Shown piece after piece: positions 22,077 to 30,877 of a DNA stretch of 64,000 nt. Positions within the stretch are counted from its first letter, which is position 1; each line of letters starts with the position of its first letter. Where the stretch lies: positions 806,001 to 870,000 of the forward strand of contig NZ_RJWA01000001.1 of assembly GCF_003762835.1 (NCBI RefSeq), written 5' to 3'. The notes beneath the pieces were generated by a model that saw nothing but the letters and a program-made list of their open reading frames with translations, made no database searches and was not told the origin of the DNA. Both the position numbers and the translations under genes were made by a program. This stretch comes from Micromonospora sp. HM5-17 (GTDB lineage Bacteria; Actinomycetota; Actinomycetes; Mycobacteriales; Micromonosporaceae).

Positions 22077-24371
22077 ATGTCCCGGAGCTCATCGACGAGA
22101 CGTGCCCGCCGGCTCGGTGCCGGCGCCGCGTTCGCCCTGCTGCTGACCCTGGCCGGCCCGCCCGATCCGGCCGCCGCCACGACCGGGACCATCCCCGACG
22201 GGGACGGCTCCGCCGCCGGGACGGCGAGCCGGGCGGCCCAGGTCGAACCGACCGTGGTGACCCGCTTCGACACCAGTGCCGCCGGAGGTGGGGCCCGACC
22301 GCTGCTCGGGGACGTCACCGGTGACGGCCGGCTCGACGTGGTGATGATGCAGCCGCACTACATCGCCGACGACCGGTACGAGGGCGCGCTCGTCGCCGCC
22401 CTCACCGCGTACGACCTCGACGGCACCCTGCTCTGGCAGGCCGGCCGGGTGGACCCGCGGGGCCGCAACAACGGCAGCGACATCCCCGCCCAGGTGCACG
22501 ACGTCGACGGCGACGGGGACAACGAGGTCGTGGCGATCATGCACCCCGACGGCGACACCTCCGCCGAGGGACGTTTCATGATCTTCGACGGGCGCACCGG
22601 CCAACTCGTCCGGGACTTCGCCCTGCCGCACCCGCAGGCGCACGACGCGATCATCTTCGCCAACCTCAGCGGCGGGAACACGGCCCGCGAGATCATCCTC
22701 AAGGACCGGTACGACACCGTCTGGGCGCTGAACAACCAGGGCGAGCTGCTCTGGACCCACAGGGGGAACACCGGACACTACCCCTGGCCGTACGACTTCA
22801 CCGGAGACGGACGCCAGGAGATCATGGTCGGCTACGACATGCTCAGCCCGGACGGCGAGCTGCTCTGGCGGCATGACGGCACCGGGCACGCCGACACGAT
22901 GTGGATGGCCGACATCACCGGCAACGAGGAACTCGAACTGATGCTCGGCGGCGACGCCGCGATCGCGTTCAACGGGCGTACCGGCGAGGAGATCTGGCGC
23001 AACAGCGACATCGTCGAGACCCAGAACATCATGACCGGCGACTACCTGCCCGACCTGCCGGGCCTGGAGTCCCTGGGCCTGGACCGGATCGACCGTACGG
23101 CCAACGGCTACGACGGCCTCTTCCTCCTGGACGTCGCCGGGAACATGGTCTGGAAGGAGGCCCGTGAGACGCGGGGCTGCTGGGGCTCGATCCCGGAGCC
23201 GATCCACAACTGGACCGGCGACTACAGCGACCTGATCATGGTGTGGAACCGGGGCTGCGGCGAGCCGACCACGATCATGAACGGCGCCGGGGACGTGATC
23301 AGCGTCCTGGACTCCGCCGCCCGGCTGTGGCACGCGGACTTCTGCGGTGACGACAAGGAGGAGGTCATCGAGTACGTCCAGGGCAGCTCCGTGACGATCA
23401 AGAGCAACGGCCCCTGCGACCTGGCCGCCAAGGTGACCGGACGCCCGCTGCCCCAGGCCAAGCGCCTCTACAACTACACCCGCTACACGGCCGGGGACAG
23501 CCCGGTCACCCTCTCCGCGGCCCGCCCGGCGCGGGCCAGCGGAGCACTGCCCGGCCACCCGGCCGAGCACGGCAACGACGGCGACCCGACCACCGCCTGG
23601 TGGGCCGCCTCGGCCGGCACCGGCCAGAGCTGGCAGGTGGACCTGGGCCGCTGGTACACGCTGACCGGGATCGAGCTCACCCTCCCGGCGACCGACCTCC
23701 GGGCCGCCTGCACCCGTACCGTGGCCGGCCGGCACACCGGTCCGCTGACGGTCTCGGCCGGGGTGACCTGCCTGGCCGCCGGGAGCACCGTCACCGGCCC
23801 GGTCACCGTGCTGCCGGGGTCCGCGCTGGCCGCCACCGACGCCACCATCACCGGACCGCTCGCCGCGCTCGGTGCCCGGGCGGTGCAGGTGACCGGCACC
23901 CGGATCGCCGGCCCGGTCTCGGTCGCCGGCACCACCGGCCGGCTGGTCTTCTCGGGCAACCAGGTGGGCGGCCCGGTCAGCCTGATCGGCAACCGGACCG
24001 GGGACGTCCCGGTCGTGGTCTCGGCCAACACCGTCGCCGGCCCGCTGACCTGTCGGGAGAACGCGCCCGCCCCGGTCCGGGACGGCGCGACGAACCGGGT
24101 CGCCGGACCGGCCACCGGGCAGTGCGCCGACGTGCCGGTCGGCGACGTCCACGGCGGCGAGTTCCGGTACGGCTACGTCGTGGAGACCTCCACCGACGGC
24201 GAGCACTGGGTCCGGGTGCTGGACCGGTCGACCAACGACCGGACCGACGCCACCCAGCGCGCCCTCTTCACCGGGCTCGGCCGGTACGTCCGGGTCACCG
24301 TCACCGACCTGCCCGACCTGCCGTACGCCCGGGCCGGTCTGGCCGAGGTGAAGGTGCTCGGCAACCGCTGA
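22077..24371 (+). CDS. Secreted beta-propeller carbohydrate-active protein with split discoidin domain
   Basis: The 764-residue protein has a signal peptide (RRARRLGAGAAFALLLTLAG, cleaved after Ala-rich residues). Residues about 70-460 contain repeated calcium-type motifs (DVTGDGRLDVV, DVDGDGDNEVV, DFTGDGRQEIMV, DITGNEELELM) like those of eight-bladed rhamnogalacturonan lyases of family PL11, to which it may be related. Residues about 475-541 and 691-764 are the two halves of an F5/8 (discoidin) carbohydrate-binding domain. Between them sit about 150 residues of short repeats of the type TVTGPVTVLPGSALAATDA, probably a beta-helix. It likely binds and perhaps cleaves plant polysaccharide. GGAGG precedes the ATG; promoter and operator are upstream. 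Confidence 0.72.
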   Translation: MSRSSSTRRARRLGAGAAFALLLTLAGPPDPAAATTGTIPDGDGSAAGTASRAAQVEPTVVTRFDTSAAGGGARPLLGDVTGDGRLDVVMMQPHYIADDRYEGALVAALTAYDLDGTLLWQAGRVDPRGRNNGSDIPAQVHDVDGDGDNEVVAIMHPDGDTSAEGRFMIFDGRTGQLVRDFALPHPQAHDAIIFANLSGGNTAREIILKDRYDTVWALNNQGELLWTHRGNTGHYPWPYDFTGDGRQEIMVGYDMLSPDGELLWRHDGTGHADTMWMADITGNEELELMLGGDAAIAFNGRTGEEIWRNSDIVETQNIMTGDYLPDLPGLESLGLDRIDRTANGYDGLFLLDVAGNMVWKEARETRGCWGSIPEPIHNWTGDYSDLIMVWNRGCGEPTTIMNGAGDVISVLDSAARLWHADFCGDDKEEVIEYVQGSSVTIKSNGPCDLAAKVTGRPLPQAKRLYNYTRYTAGDSPVTLSAARPARASGALPGHPAEHGNDGDPTTAWWAASAGTGQSWQVDLGRWYTLTGIELTLPATDLRAACTRTVAGRHTGPLTVSAGVTCLAAGSTVTGPVTVLPGSALAATDATITGPLAALGARAVQVTGTRIAGPVSVAGTTGRLVFSGNQVGGPVSLIGNRTGDVPVVVSANTVAGPLTCRENAPAPVRDGATNRVAGPATGQCADVPVGDVHGGEFRYGYVVETSTDGEHWVRVLDRSTNDRTDATQRALFTGLGRYVRVTVTDLPDLPYARAGLAEVKVLGNR

Positions 24372-24382
24372 CCGGGCTGGAC

Positions 24383-24417
24383 GGGCCCCGGCGCCGCCCG
24401 GCGTGGCGCCGGGGCCC
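24383..24417 (+). terminator. Strong GC hairpin after the discoidin protein gene
   Basis: A 13-bp perfect stem (GGGCCCCGGCGCC, 24383-24395, with 24405-24417) and a 9-base loop start 11 bases after the stop codon. It is a likely terminator without a U-tract. Confidence 0.65.
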
Positions 24418-24560
24418 CGTCGTGCCACCGGTCTCGGCGCCGACCCCGACGACGCGCGTACCCGGCGCCGCGCGGTCGGCCACCGTGGCGCGGGCCGCCC
24501 GTGCCGGATCCGGCGAGTCGGGTACCGGACCGGCGTTAATGATTCGTCACTCAGCTTCGG

Positions 24561-24589
24561 AATGATGCTCGACATCGACGTCGATCATT
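24561..24589. promoter_or_regulatory. Nested inverted repeat upstream of DUF5995 gene
   Basis: AATGAT (24561-24566) and ATCATT (24584-24589) enclose a second pair, TCGAC and GTCGA (24569-24573, 24580-24584). The element lies about 20 bases before the ATG at 24610, so it could be an operator or a 5'-UTR hairpin. Confidence 0.35.
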
Positions 24590-24609
24590 GCTCGTAGGGG
24601 GGGGCTGAG

Positions 24610-25623
24610 ATGCGCGGACAGCTCAGAATTCGATCAGCGCTCGCGATCCTGCTGGGGGCGGCCTGCGTGCTGGTGTGCGCTTCACCGGCCGCCGCGGCCC
24701 CGCCGGCCCCGGCCGGAGTGCCCGGCGGCGCGGCGGACCCGGGCTCCACCGTGGTCTCCGGTGCCGCGCGGGGTGCGGCCGGCGGGGCACCAGAGACCAC
24801 GGACGCGACCCGGGCGGCCGAGGTGCCGGAAACCTGCCCGGAGGGCGGGAACGAGTGCGTGGACGGCACCATCGCCGAGCTGACCGCGCGCTTCGGCGCG
24901 CTCGGCCGGGCCTGCGGGCACCACGCCACCTTCGCCCTCGCCTACCTGCGGACGACTCAGGGCTACAGGTGGAGCCGGGACCAAGACGGCTTCTTCGCCG
25001 ACCCCCGGTGGGTCAACCGGGAGGGCGCGCTCTTCGCCGAGTACTACTACCGGGCGTACGACGACTGGGCCGCCGGTCGTCGCTCCGCGGTGCCGCTGGC
25101 CTGGCTCGCCGCCCTCGACGCGGCCCGCGACCGCCGGCTCACCGGCGCCGGCGACCTGATGCTCGGCATGAACGCCCACATCAACCGGGACCTGCCGTAC
25201 GTCCTGGAACGGGTTGGGCTGACCGCGCCGGACGGCAGCAGCCGCAAGCCCGACCACGACCGGGTCAACGAGATCCTGGCCGGGCTCGTGGATCCGCTGT
25301 TCGCCGAGCTGGTCGCCCGATACGACCCGGCCGGCTTCGACGTCGGGATCGCACCGGCGATGGTCCTGGAGCTGATCGTCGCCTGGCGCGAGCAGGCCTG
25401 GCGGAACGCGGTACGGCTGGCCACCGCGCCCACCCCGTTCGCCCGGGCGCTGGTGGAAGCCGACATCGAGTCGAGTGCAGCGGCGACCGCTGCCGGTCTG
25501 GCGGCGCTGACCAGCTACGTACCGCCGTTCACCGGGCCGGAGGCGCGCGCGGCGCACTGCGCGGCCCACCACGCCGATCCGCCCCCGGCGGCGTACCCGT
25601 TCGGCGTTCCTCCGGCGTACTGA
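24610..25623 (+). CDS. Secreted DUF5995 family protein
   Basis: The 337-residue protein starts with a signal peptide (ALAILLGAACVLVCASPAAAA). After a Gly/Ala-rich stretch, residues about 85-330 match DUF5995: FALAYLRTTQGYRW, ALFAEYYYRAYDDW, LMLGMNAHINRDLPYVL and the late MVLELIVAWREQAWRNA. The conserved NAHINRDLP segment with its His and Asp looks like an active or metal site, but no activity is established to my knowledge. The ATG lies after a G-rich tract that can serve as ribosome site. It converges on the Ku gene. Confidence 0.8.
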   Translation: MRGQLRIRSALAILLGAACVLVCASPAAAAPPAPAGVPGGAADPGSTVVSGAARGAAGGAPETTDATRAAEVPETCPEGGNECVDGTIAELTARFGALGRACGHHATFALAYLRTTQGYRWSRDQDGFFADPRWVNREGALFAEYYYRAYDDWAAGRRSAVPLAWLAALDAARDRRLTGAGDLMLGMNAHINRDLPYVLERVGLTAPDGSSRKPDHDRVNEILAGLVDPLFAELVARYDPAGFDVGIAPAMVLELIVAWREQAWRNAVRLATAPTPFARALVEADIESSAAATAAGLAALTSYVPPFTGPEARAAHCAAHHADPPPAAYPFGVPPAY

Positions 25624-25693
25624 GGCCCCGACCGGGGCGAGTCGGTGGTACGCGTGGTTCCACCGGATGCGGCGCGGCGTACCTCGGGACACC

Positions 25694-26734
25694 TCAGGCG
25701 GACCTGCGGGTGGTCTTCTTCGCCGGGGTCTTCTTGGCCGGGGTGGCCTTCTTCGTACCACCCGCCTTCGCCGCGCCCTTCTTCTCTCCGGCCTTCTTCA
25801 CCGTGGTCTTCTTCGCCTGCCCGCCACCGGCCTCGCCGACCGCCTTCTTCGCCGCGGCCTTCTTCTCCCCGGCCTTCTTCGCGGCGGCCTGCTTGGCCGA
25901 CTTCGCCGCCGAGATCGGCGTGGGCTGGCCAACCCCGGCACCGCTCGGGGCCTCGCCCCGAGCGGCCCGGGCCCGCTCCACCGAGGCGCGCAGCGCGGCC
26001 ATCAGGTCGATCGCCGCGGCCGGGGCCTCCTCGACCTCCTCCGGCTGCACCACCTGCCGCCCCTCCACCTTGGCATCGATGACCTCCTGCAACGCGGCCC
26101 GGTAGTCGTCGGTGAAGACGTCGGGCTCGAAGTCCCCGGCCATCGAGTCGATCAGGGAACTCGCCATCGCCAGCTCCGGCGGGCGTACGGTGATCTTCTC
26201 GTCCAGGAAGGCGAAGTCCGGCCGGCGGATCTCGTCCGGCCAGAGCATGGTGTTGAGCACCAGCACCCCCTCCCGGACCCGCAGCGTGGCGAGCTGCTCC
26301 CGCTGCCGCAGCGCCACCTTGACGACCGCCACCCGCTCCGAGTCGGTCAGCGCGTCCCGCAGCAGCACGTACGGCTTGGTCGCCGCGTTGTCCGGCTCCA
26401 GGTAGTACGCCTTGTTGTAGAGGATCGGGTCGATCTGCTCCGCGGGTACGAACTCCAGCACGTCGATCGCGTGCGACGTACTCAGCGGCAGCTCGGCGAA
26501 GTCCTCGTCGGTGAGGATCACCATCTCGCCACCGCCGAGGTCGTATCCCTTGGCAATGTCCTCGTAGGGCACCTCCTCGCCGTCGAGCGAGCAGACCCGC
26601 TTGTACCGGATCCGACCGCCGTCGGTGCGGTGCACCTGGTGGAAGCGGATGTCCTTCTCCTCGGTTGCTGAGTAGACCCGGACCCCGATCGAGACCAGGC
26701 CGAACGAGACGGCGCCGCGCCAGATAGCCCGCAT
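25694..26734 (-). CDS. ku: Ku protein, DNA end-binding factor of non-homologous end joining
   Basis: The 346-residue protein starts with the bacterial Ku signature MRAIWRGAVSFGLVSIGVRVYSATE and continues with RCRYDK-like RIRYKRVCSLDGEEV, through the ring-forming core to about residue 260. Bacterial Ku forms a homodimeric ring that binds broken DNA ends and recruits LigD. The last 75 or so residues are Lys/Ala-rich repeats (KKAGEKK, KKAVGE) like histone H1 tails, as in some actinobacterial Ku proteins. The ATG at 26734 follows GGAAGG; an ATG six codons earlier is possible. The divergent LigD ligase gene supports the role. Confidence 0.95.
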   Translation of the reverse strand: MRAIWRGAVSFGLVSIGVRVYSATEEKDIRFHQVHRTDGGRIRYKRVCSLDGEEVPYEDIAKGYDLGGGEMVILTDEDFAELPLSTSHAIDVLEFVPAEQIDPILYNKAYYLEPDNAATKPYVLLRDALTDSERVAVVKVALRQREQLATLRVREGVLVLNTMLWPDEIRRPDFAFLDEKITVRPPELAMASSLIDSMAGDFEPDVFTDDYRAALQEVIDAKVEGRQVVQPEEVEEAPAAAIDLMAALRASVERARAARGEAPSGAGVGQPTPISAAKSAKQAAAKKAGEKKAAAKKAVGEAGGGQAKKTTVKKAGEKKGAAKAGGTKKATPAKKTPAKKTTRRSA

Positions 26735-26903
26735 GACCCGCACCTTCCCCATCCGGGCGTCGAATTCACCCCGCCGAGTGAAAGAACCCCCTTGACCAGC
26801 CGGTACTACCCTCCGACGCCGTACCGAACACCACCGGTGTGGACCAGGATCGCATCGGATCGAATCCCTCCGCGAGCGTTTCGCGCGGTCCTAGAGTGAG
26901 GTC

Positions 26904-27866
26904 GTGCCCGGCCCGCCGGTCAAGCCGATGCTCGCCAGCACCGGGGAACTGCCCACAGGCCCCGGCTGGGGGCATGAGTTCAAGTGGGACGGGGTACGCG
27001 CGATCGCCGATGTCGCGGGGGGCGCGCTGCGGCTCTACGCCCGTTCCGGGGTGGAGATCACGGTCGCCTATCCCGAGCTCGCCCCGCTCGGCGCGCAGCT
27101 CGTCGCGCGCGGACTGGCCCACGCGGTGCTCGACGGCGAGGTGGTGGTGCTGACCGAGAGCGGGCAGCCGTCGTTCACCGCGCTGGCCGAGCGGATGCAC
27201 GTCCGTCAGCCCCATCGGGCGGCCCGGCTGGCGGCCAGCCTGCCGGTGACGTACATGATCTTCGACCTGCTGCGCCGGGACGGTGCGGATCTGACCGGCT
27301 GGCCGTACCGGCGGCGGCGGGAGGCGCTGGAGGCGCTCGGGCTGGCCGGACCACGCTGGGCGGTGCCGCCGGTCTTCGCCGACGGGGTCGCCACGTACGA
27401 GGCCGCCGGCGAGCACGGGTTGGAGGGGGTGGTCGCCAAGCGGCTCGACTCGGTCTACCGGCCGGGGGTCCGGTCGCCGGACTGGGTCAAGGTGAAGCGG
27501 GAGGTGACCGATGACTTCGTGGTCGGCGGGTGGCGCCCCGGCGTACGCCGGATCGGTGGCCTCCTGGTCGGGGTGCCGGCACCGGGCGGCGGGCCCGGCC
27601 TGGTCTACCGCGGCCGGGTGGGTGGCGGCATCGGCGCGGCGATCGAGCGGGAGCTGCTCGCGGTCCTGGAGCCGCGTCGGGTCGCGGCGTCGCCGTTCGT
27701 CGACCCGGTGCCCCGGGAGGATGCCCGGGGCGCGATCTGGGTACGTCCCGAGATCGTGGTGGAGGTGAAGTACGGCCAGCGCACGCCGGATGGCCGGCTG
27801 CGCTTTCCCCGGATCCGCCGGCTGCGGCCGGACCGGACCGCCGCGGAGGTCGGCGAGGCGGGCTGA
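26904..27866 (+). CDS. ligD: ATP-dependent DNA ligase, LigD ligase domain
   Basis: The 320-residue protein corresponds to the ligase module of LigD. Motif I is FKWDGVR with the adenylated Lys, motif III contains LDGEVVVL, motif IV is LEGVVAKRLDSVYRPG and motif V DWVKVKRE; an OB-fold domain follows from about residue 200. It seals nicks at joined ends. Polymerase and nuclease modules are not fused to it; the polymerase is the next gene. The GTG start gives the normal PPVKPMLA N-terminus. It is divergent from Ku, so both could share a regulatory region. Confidence 0.92.
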   Translation: MPGPPVKPMLASTGELPTGPGWGHEFKWDGVRAIADVAGGALRLYARSGVEITVAYPELAPLGAQLVARGLAHAVLDGEVVVLTESGQPSFTALAERMHVRQPHRAARLAASLPVTYMIFDLLRRDGADLTGWPYRRRREALEALGLAGPRWAVPPVFADGVATYEAAGEHGLEGVVAKRLDSVYRPGVRSPDWVKVKREVTDDFVVGGWRPGVRRIGGLLVGVPAPGGGPGLVYRGRVGGGIGAAIERELLAVLEPRRVAASPFVDPVPREDARGAIWVRPEIVVEVKYGQRTPDGRLRFPRIRRLRPDRTAAEVGEAG

Positions 27867-27963
27867 CTGGTAAGCCGGGCCGCCGCGAACGTCGGCGAGG
27901 CGGGCTGACCGGTGGGCCGGGCCGCCGGAGGCGTCGGCGCGGCGGGCCGAGCGAGGGGCCGGG
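27841..27963 (+). repeat. Three degenerate tandem copies of the ligase gene's 3' end
   Basis: Units at 27841-27879, 27880-27921 and 27922-27963 (period about 42) share CGGCGAGGCGGGCTGA and flanking bases. The first includes the last codons and stop of the ligase gene; the other two lie downstream and have drifted. The gap to the polymerase gene is otherwise empty. Confidence 0.7.
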
Positions 27964-28077
27964 TCGCGGCGGCCCGGTGGACGGGCCGATCGAGGCGCGC
28001 CGGTCGCGGCCCACGGCGACGGCGTGGGCGGCGCCCGTCGGCGGGATCGCCCGCCGGGAGCGAGGAGGGAGTGGAGC

Positions 28078-28998
28078 ATGCCGGCCGAGCAGCGGGTACG
28101 GGTCGAGGTCGAGGGCCGCGACCTGGAGCTGTCCAACCTGGACAAGGTGCTCTACCCGGCCGCCGGGTTCACCAAGGGTGAGGTGATCGACTACTACACC
28201 CGGATCTCCGGCGTCCTGCTGCCGCACCTGCGCGACCGGCCGGTGACCCGGATCCGCTATCCCAACGGGGTCGAGGCGAACTCATTCTTCGAGAAGAACG
28301 CCCCGGCCGGCACTCCGGAGTGGGTACGCCTGGAGACCCTGCCCGCGCCCGGTTCGTCGAAGGGCCGGGAGATGCTCGACTACGTCGTCTGTGACGACCT
28401 GCCGACCCTGGTCTGGCTGGCCAACCTTGCCGCCCTGGAACTGCACACTCCGCAGTGGAAGATCGGGGCCCACCCCGACCTGATGGTGATGGACCTCGAC
28501 CCGGGCGCCCCGGCCGGCCTGGCCGAGTGCTGCGGGGTCGCGCTGCTGCTGCGGGAACGGCTGGCCGGGGACGGCGTGGCCAGCTATCCGAAGACCTCCG
28601 GCAAGAAGGGGATGCAGCTCTGCTGCCCGGTCTCCGGCCGGCAGTCCGCCGACGTCGTCTCCGGCTACGCCCGCCGGGTCGCCGCGGAACTGGCCCGCGA
28701 GGTGCCGAAGTCGATCACCGCGCAGATGGCGAAGCGGCTCCGCCCCGGCAAGGTCTTCATCGACTGGAGTCAGAACAACGCGGCCAAGACCACGGTCGCG
28801 CCGTACTCGCTGCGGGCCCAGCCGATCCCCTCGGTCTCCACGCCGCTGACCTGGGCCGAGGTGGAGGCGGCGGCCGATGGTGAGGCCGGCGCCGTCCGTC
28901 AGTTCCCCGCCACCGAGGTGCTGGACCGGGTCGAGGAGTACGGCGACCTCCTCGCCCCGCTGCTCCAGCCCGGCCCGGAGCTGCCCACCCGGTCCTGA
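28078..28998 (+). CDS. LigD-type primase/polymerase domain protein
   Basis: The 306-residue protein matches the archaeo-eukaryotic-primase-like polymerase module of LigD. It has LSNLDKVLYPAAGFTKGEVI at the N-terminus, the catalytic aspartates in MVMDLDPG, and KTSGKKGMQL. The last motif carries Gln where the canonical SGxKGxH motif has His. A third acidic residue lies in KVFIDWSQN. It fills gaps at broken ends with nucleotides before ligation by the preceding gene. The ATG follows GAGGAGGGA at good spacing. Confidence 0.9.
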   Translation: MPAEQRVRVEVEGRDLELSNLDKVLYPAAGFTKGEVIDYYTRISGVLLPHLRDRPVTRIRYPNGVEANSFFEKNAPAGTPEWVRLETLPAPGSSKGREMLDYVVCDDLPTLVWLANLAALELHTPQWKIGAHPDLMVMDLDPGAPAGLAECCGVALLLRERLAGDGVASYPKTSGKKGMQLCCPVSGRQSADVVSGYARRVAAELAREVPKSITAQMAKRLRPGKVFIDWSQNNAAKTTVAPYSLRAQPIPSVSTPLTWAEVEAAADGEAGAVRQFPATEVLDRVEEYGDLLAPLLQPGPELPTRS

Positions 28999-29047
28999 GA
29001 CGCCCCGGCCGGTCCCGAGGTGCCCGGCGGCCCTCAAGCCACCCGCG

Positions 29048-30727
29048 TCACTCCACCCGGGGAACCGGCGGGCCGAGGACGTCGTCGGCGTCGACGATCG
29101 TGTACGCGTACCCCTGCTCGGCGAGGAAGCGCTGCCGGTGTGCGGCGTACTCGGTGTCGATGGTGTCCCGGGAGACCACGGTGTAGAAGTGCGCCTGCCG
29201 GCGGTCGGCCTTCGGCCGGAGCACCCGGCCGAGCCGCTGCGCCTCCTCCTGACGGGAGCCGAAGGTGCCGGAGACCTGGATCGCCACCGCCGCCTCCGGC
29301 AGGTCGATGGAGAAGTTGCCCACCTTCGAGATGACCAGCGTCCGCAGCTCACCGGCGCGGAACGCGTCGAAGAGCCGTTCCCGCTCCCGGTTCGTCGTCG
29401 AGCCCTGCACGATCGGCGCGTCGAGGGTCTCGCCCAGCTCGTGCAGTTGGTCGATGTAGCCGCCGATCACCAGCACCTGCTCGCCCGCGTGCCGCTGCAC
29501 CAGCGCCCGGACCACCGGCAACTTGGTCCGGGCGGTCGCCGCCACCCGATAGCGCTCCTCCGGCTCCGCGACCGCGTACGTCATCCGTTCGGCGTCGGTC
29601 AGGGTGACCCGGACCTCGACGCACTCGGCCGGGGCGATCCAGCCCTGGGCCTCGATGTCCTTCCACGGCGCGTCGTACCGCTTCGGGCCGATCAGCGAGA
29701 AGACGTCGCCCTCCCGGCCGTCCTCCCGCACCAGCGTCGCGGTGAGGCCGAGCCGGCGTCGGGCCTGGAGGTCGGCGGTGAACCGGAAGATCGGCGCCGG
29801 CAGCAGGTGCACCTCGTCGTAGATGATCAGGCCCCAGTCACGGGCGTTGAAGAGGTCCAGGTGGGTGAAGGCACCGCCGCGCCGCGCCGTCAGCACCTGG
29901 TACGTCGCGATGGTGACCGGCCGGATCTCCTTACGCTCCCCGGAGTACTCGCCGATCTCGTCCTCGGTCAGCGAGGTGCGGGCGACCAGCTCCCGCTTCC
30001 ACTGCCGCCCGGCGACGGTGTTGGTCACCAGGATCAGCGTGGTCGCCTTCGCCCGCGCCATCGCCGCCGCCCCGACCAGGGTCTTGCCGGCGCCGCAGGG
30101 TAGGACCACCACGCCCGACCCGCCAGCCCAGAACTGCTCCACCGCCTCCCGCTGGTACGACCGCAGCTCCCACGCGGGCCGGCCGTCGGACCCGTCGGTG
30201 CGGAGCTCGATCGGGTGCGCCTCGCCGTCGACGTACCCGGCCAGGTCCTCGGCCGGCCAGCCGAGCCTGAGCAGCGCCTGCTTGAGCCGGCCCCGCTCGG
30301 ACGGGTGCACGACGACGGTGTCGTCGTCGATCCGGGCGCCCAGCATCCCGGCGAGCTTCTTGCTCTTGGCGACCTCGATCAGGACCATCCGGTCCAGAGC
30401 CCGCAGCACCAGGCCGTGGGTGGGGTGGGCGACGAGCTGGAGTCGGCCGTACCGGTCCATGGTCTCGGCGACGTCGACCAGCAGCGCGTGCGGCACCGGG
30501 TAGCGGGAGAACCGCAGCAGCGCGTCGACCACGCTCTCGGCGTCGTGCCCGGCCGCCCGGGCGTTCCACAGGCCGAGCGGGGTGAGCCGGTACGTGTGCA
30601 CGTGCTCTGGCGAGCGTTCCAGCTCGGCGAACGGCGCGATCGCCATCCGGCACGCCTGCGCGTCGGGGTGGTCGACCTCCAACAGCAGGGTTTTGTCCGA
30701 TTGCACAATCAGTGGTCCGCCGCTCAC
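29048..30727 (-). CDS. XPB/ERCC3-type DNA repair helicase
   Basis: The 559-residue protein is a superfamily 2 helicase of the bacterial XPB group. An N-terminal domain of about 200 residues leads to the Walker A motif LPCGAGKT, the TNT segment, the DEVH box IYDEVHLLPA, motif III LTATLVREDG and, in the second RecA domain, ISKVGNFSIDLPEA and motif VI EEAQRLGRVLRPK. XPB unwinds or melts DNA in repair. The GTG start is supported by GGAAGGG seven bases upstream. It is convergent with the LigD polymerase gene and lies 1.7 kb from the helicase-associated protein at 32398. Confidence 0.93.
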   Translation of the reverse strand: MSGGPLIVQSDKTLLLEVDHPDAQACRMAIAPFAELERSPEHVHTYRLTPLGLWNARAAGHDAESVVDALLRFSRYPVPHALLVDVAETMDRYGRLQLVAHPTHGLVLRALDRMVLIEVAKSKKLAGMLGARIDDDTVVVHPSERGRLKQALLRLGWPAEDLAGYVDGEAHPIELRTDGSDGRPAWELRSYQREAVEQFWAGGSGVVVLPCGAGKTLVGAAAMARAKATTLILVTNTVAGRQWKRELVARTSLTEDEIGEYSGERKEIRPVTIATYQVLTARRGGAFTHLDLFNARDWGLIIYDEVHLLPAPIFRFTADLQARRRLGLTATLVREDGREGDVFSLIGPKRYDAPWKDIEAQGWIAPAECVEVRVTLTDAERMTYAVAEPEERYRVAATARTKLPVVRALVQRHAGEQVLVIGGYIDQLHELGETLDAPIVQGSTTNRERERLFDAFRAGELRTLVISKVGNFSIDLPEAAVAIQVSGTFGSRQEEAQRLGRVLRPKADRRQAHFYTVVSRDTIDTEYAAHRQRFLAEQGYAYTIVDADDVLGPPVPRVE

Positions 30728-30877
30728 ACCCACGCCCTTCCGTTCCTGGTCAGCCGGTTGCGCGCCGACCCCCAAGTGTCGCACCCGGATAACGAGGCGG
30801 AAAATTTCTTCACCAGACGCAACCCGACCGGCACTCTTGGGCGTCTATAGCAGGCGACGGCTCCTGGGGAGGACCAG

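Noticed and set aside
22089-24575. An 828-codon frame opposite the secreted propeller protein
   Set aside because: No signal peptide or domain; the plus-strand frame has calcium-loop and discoidin motifs.
26792-26830. Promoter TTGACC between Ku and LigD genes
   Set aside because: A -35-like hexamer is present, but no acceptable -10 is found at 16-19 bases. The CGGTAC/GTACCG inverted repeat nearby is too short to call.
27841-27963. Possible CRISPR-like array
   Set aside because: Only three degenerate units with no spacers and one includes a gene's 3' end; it is a tandem duplication.
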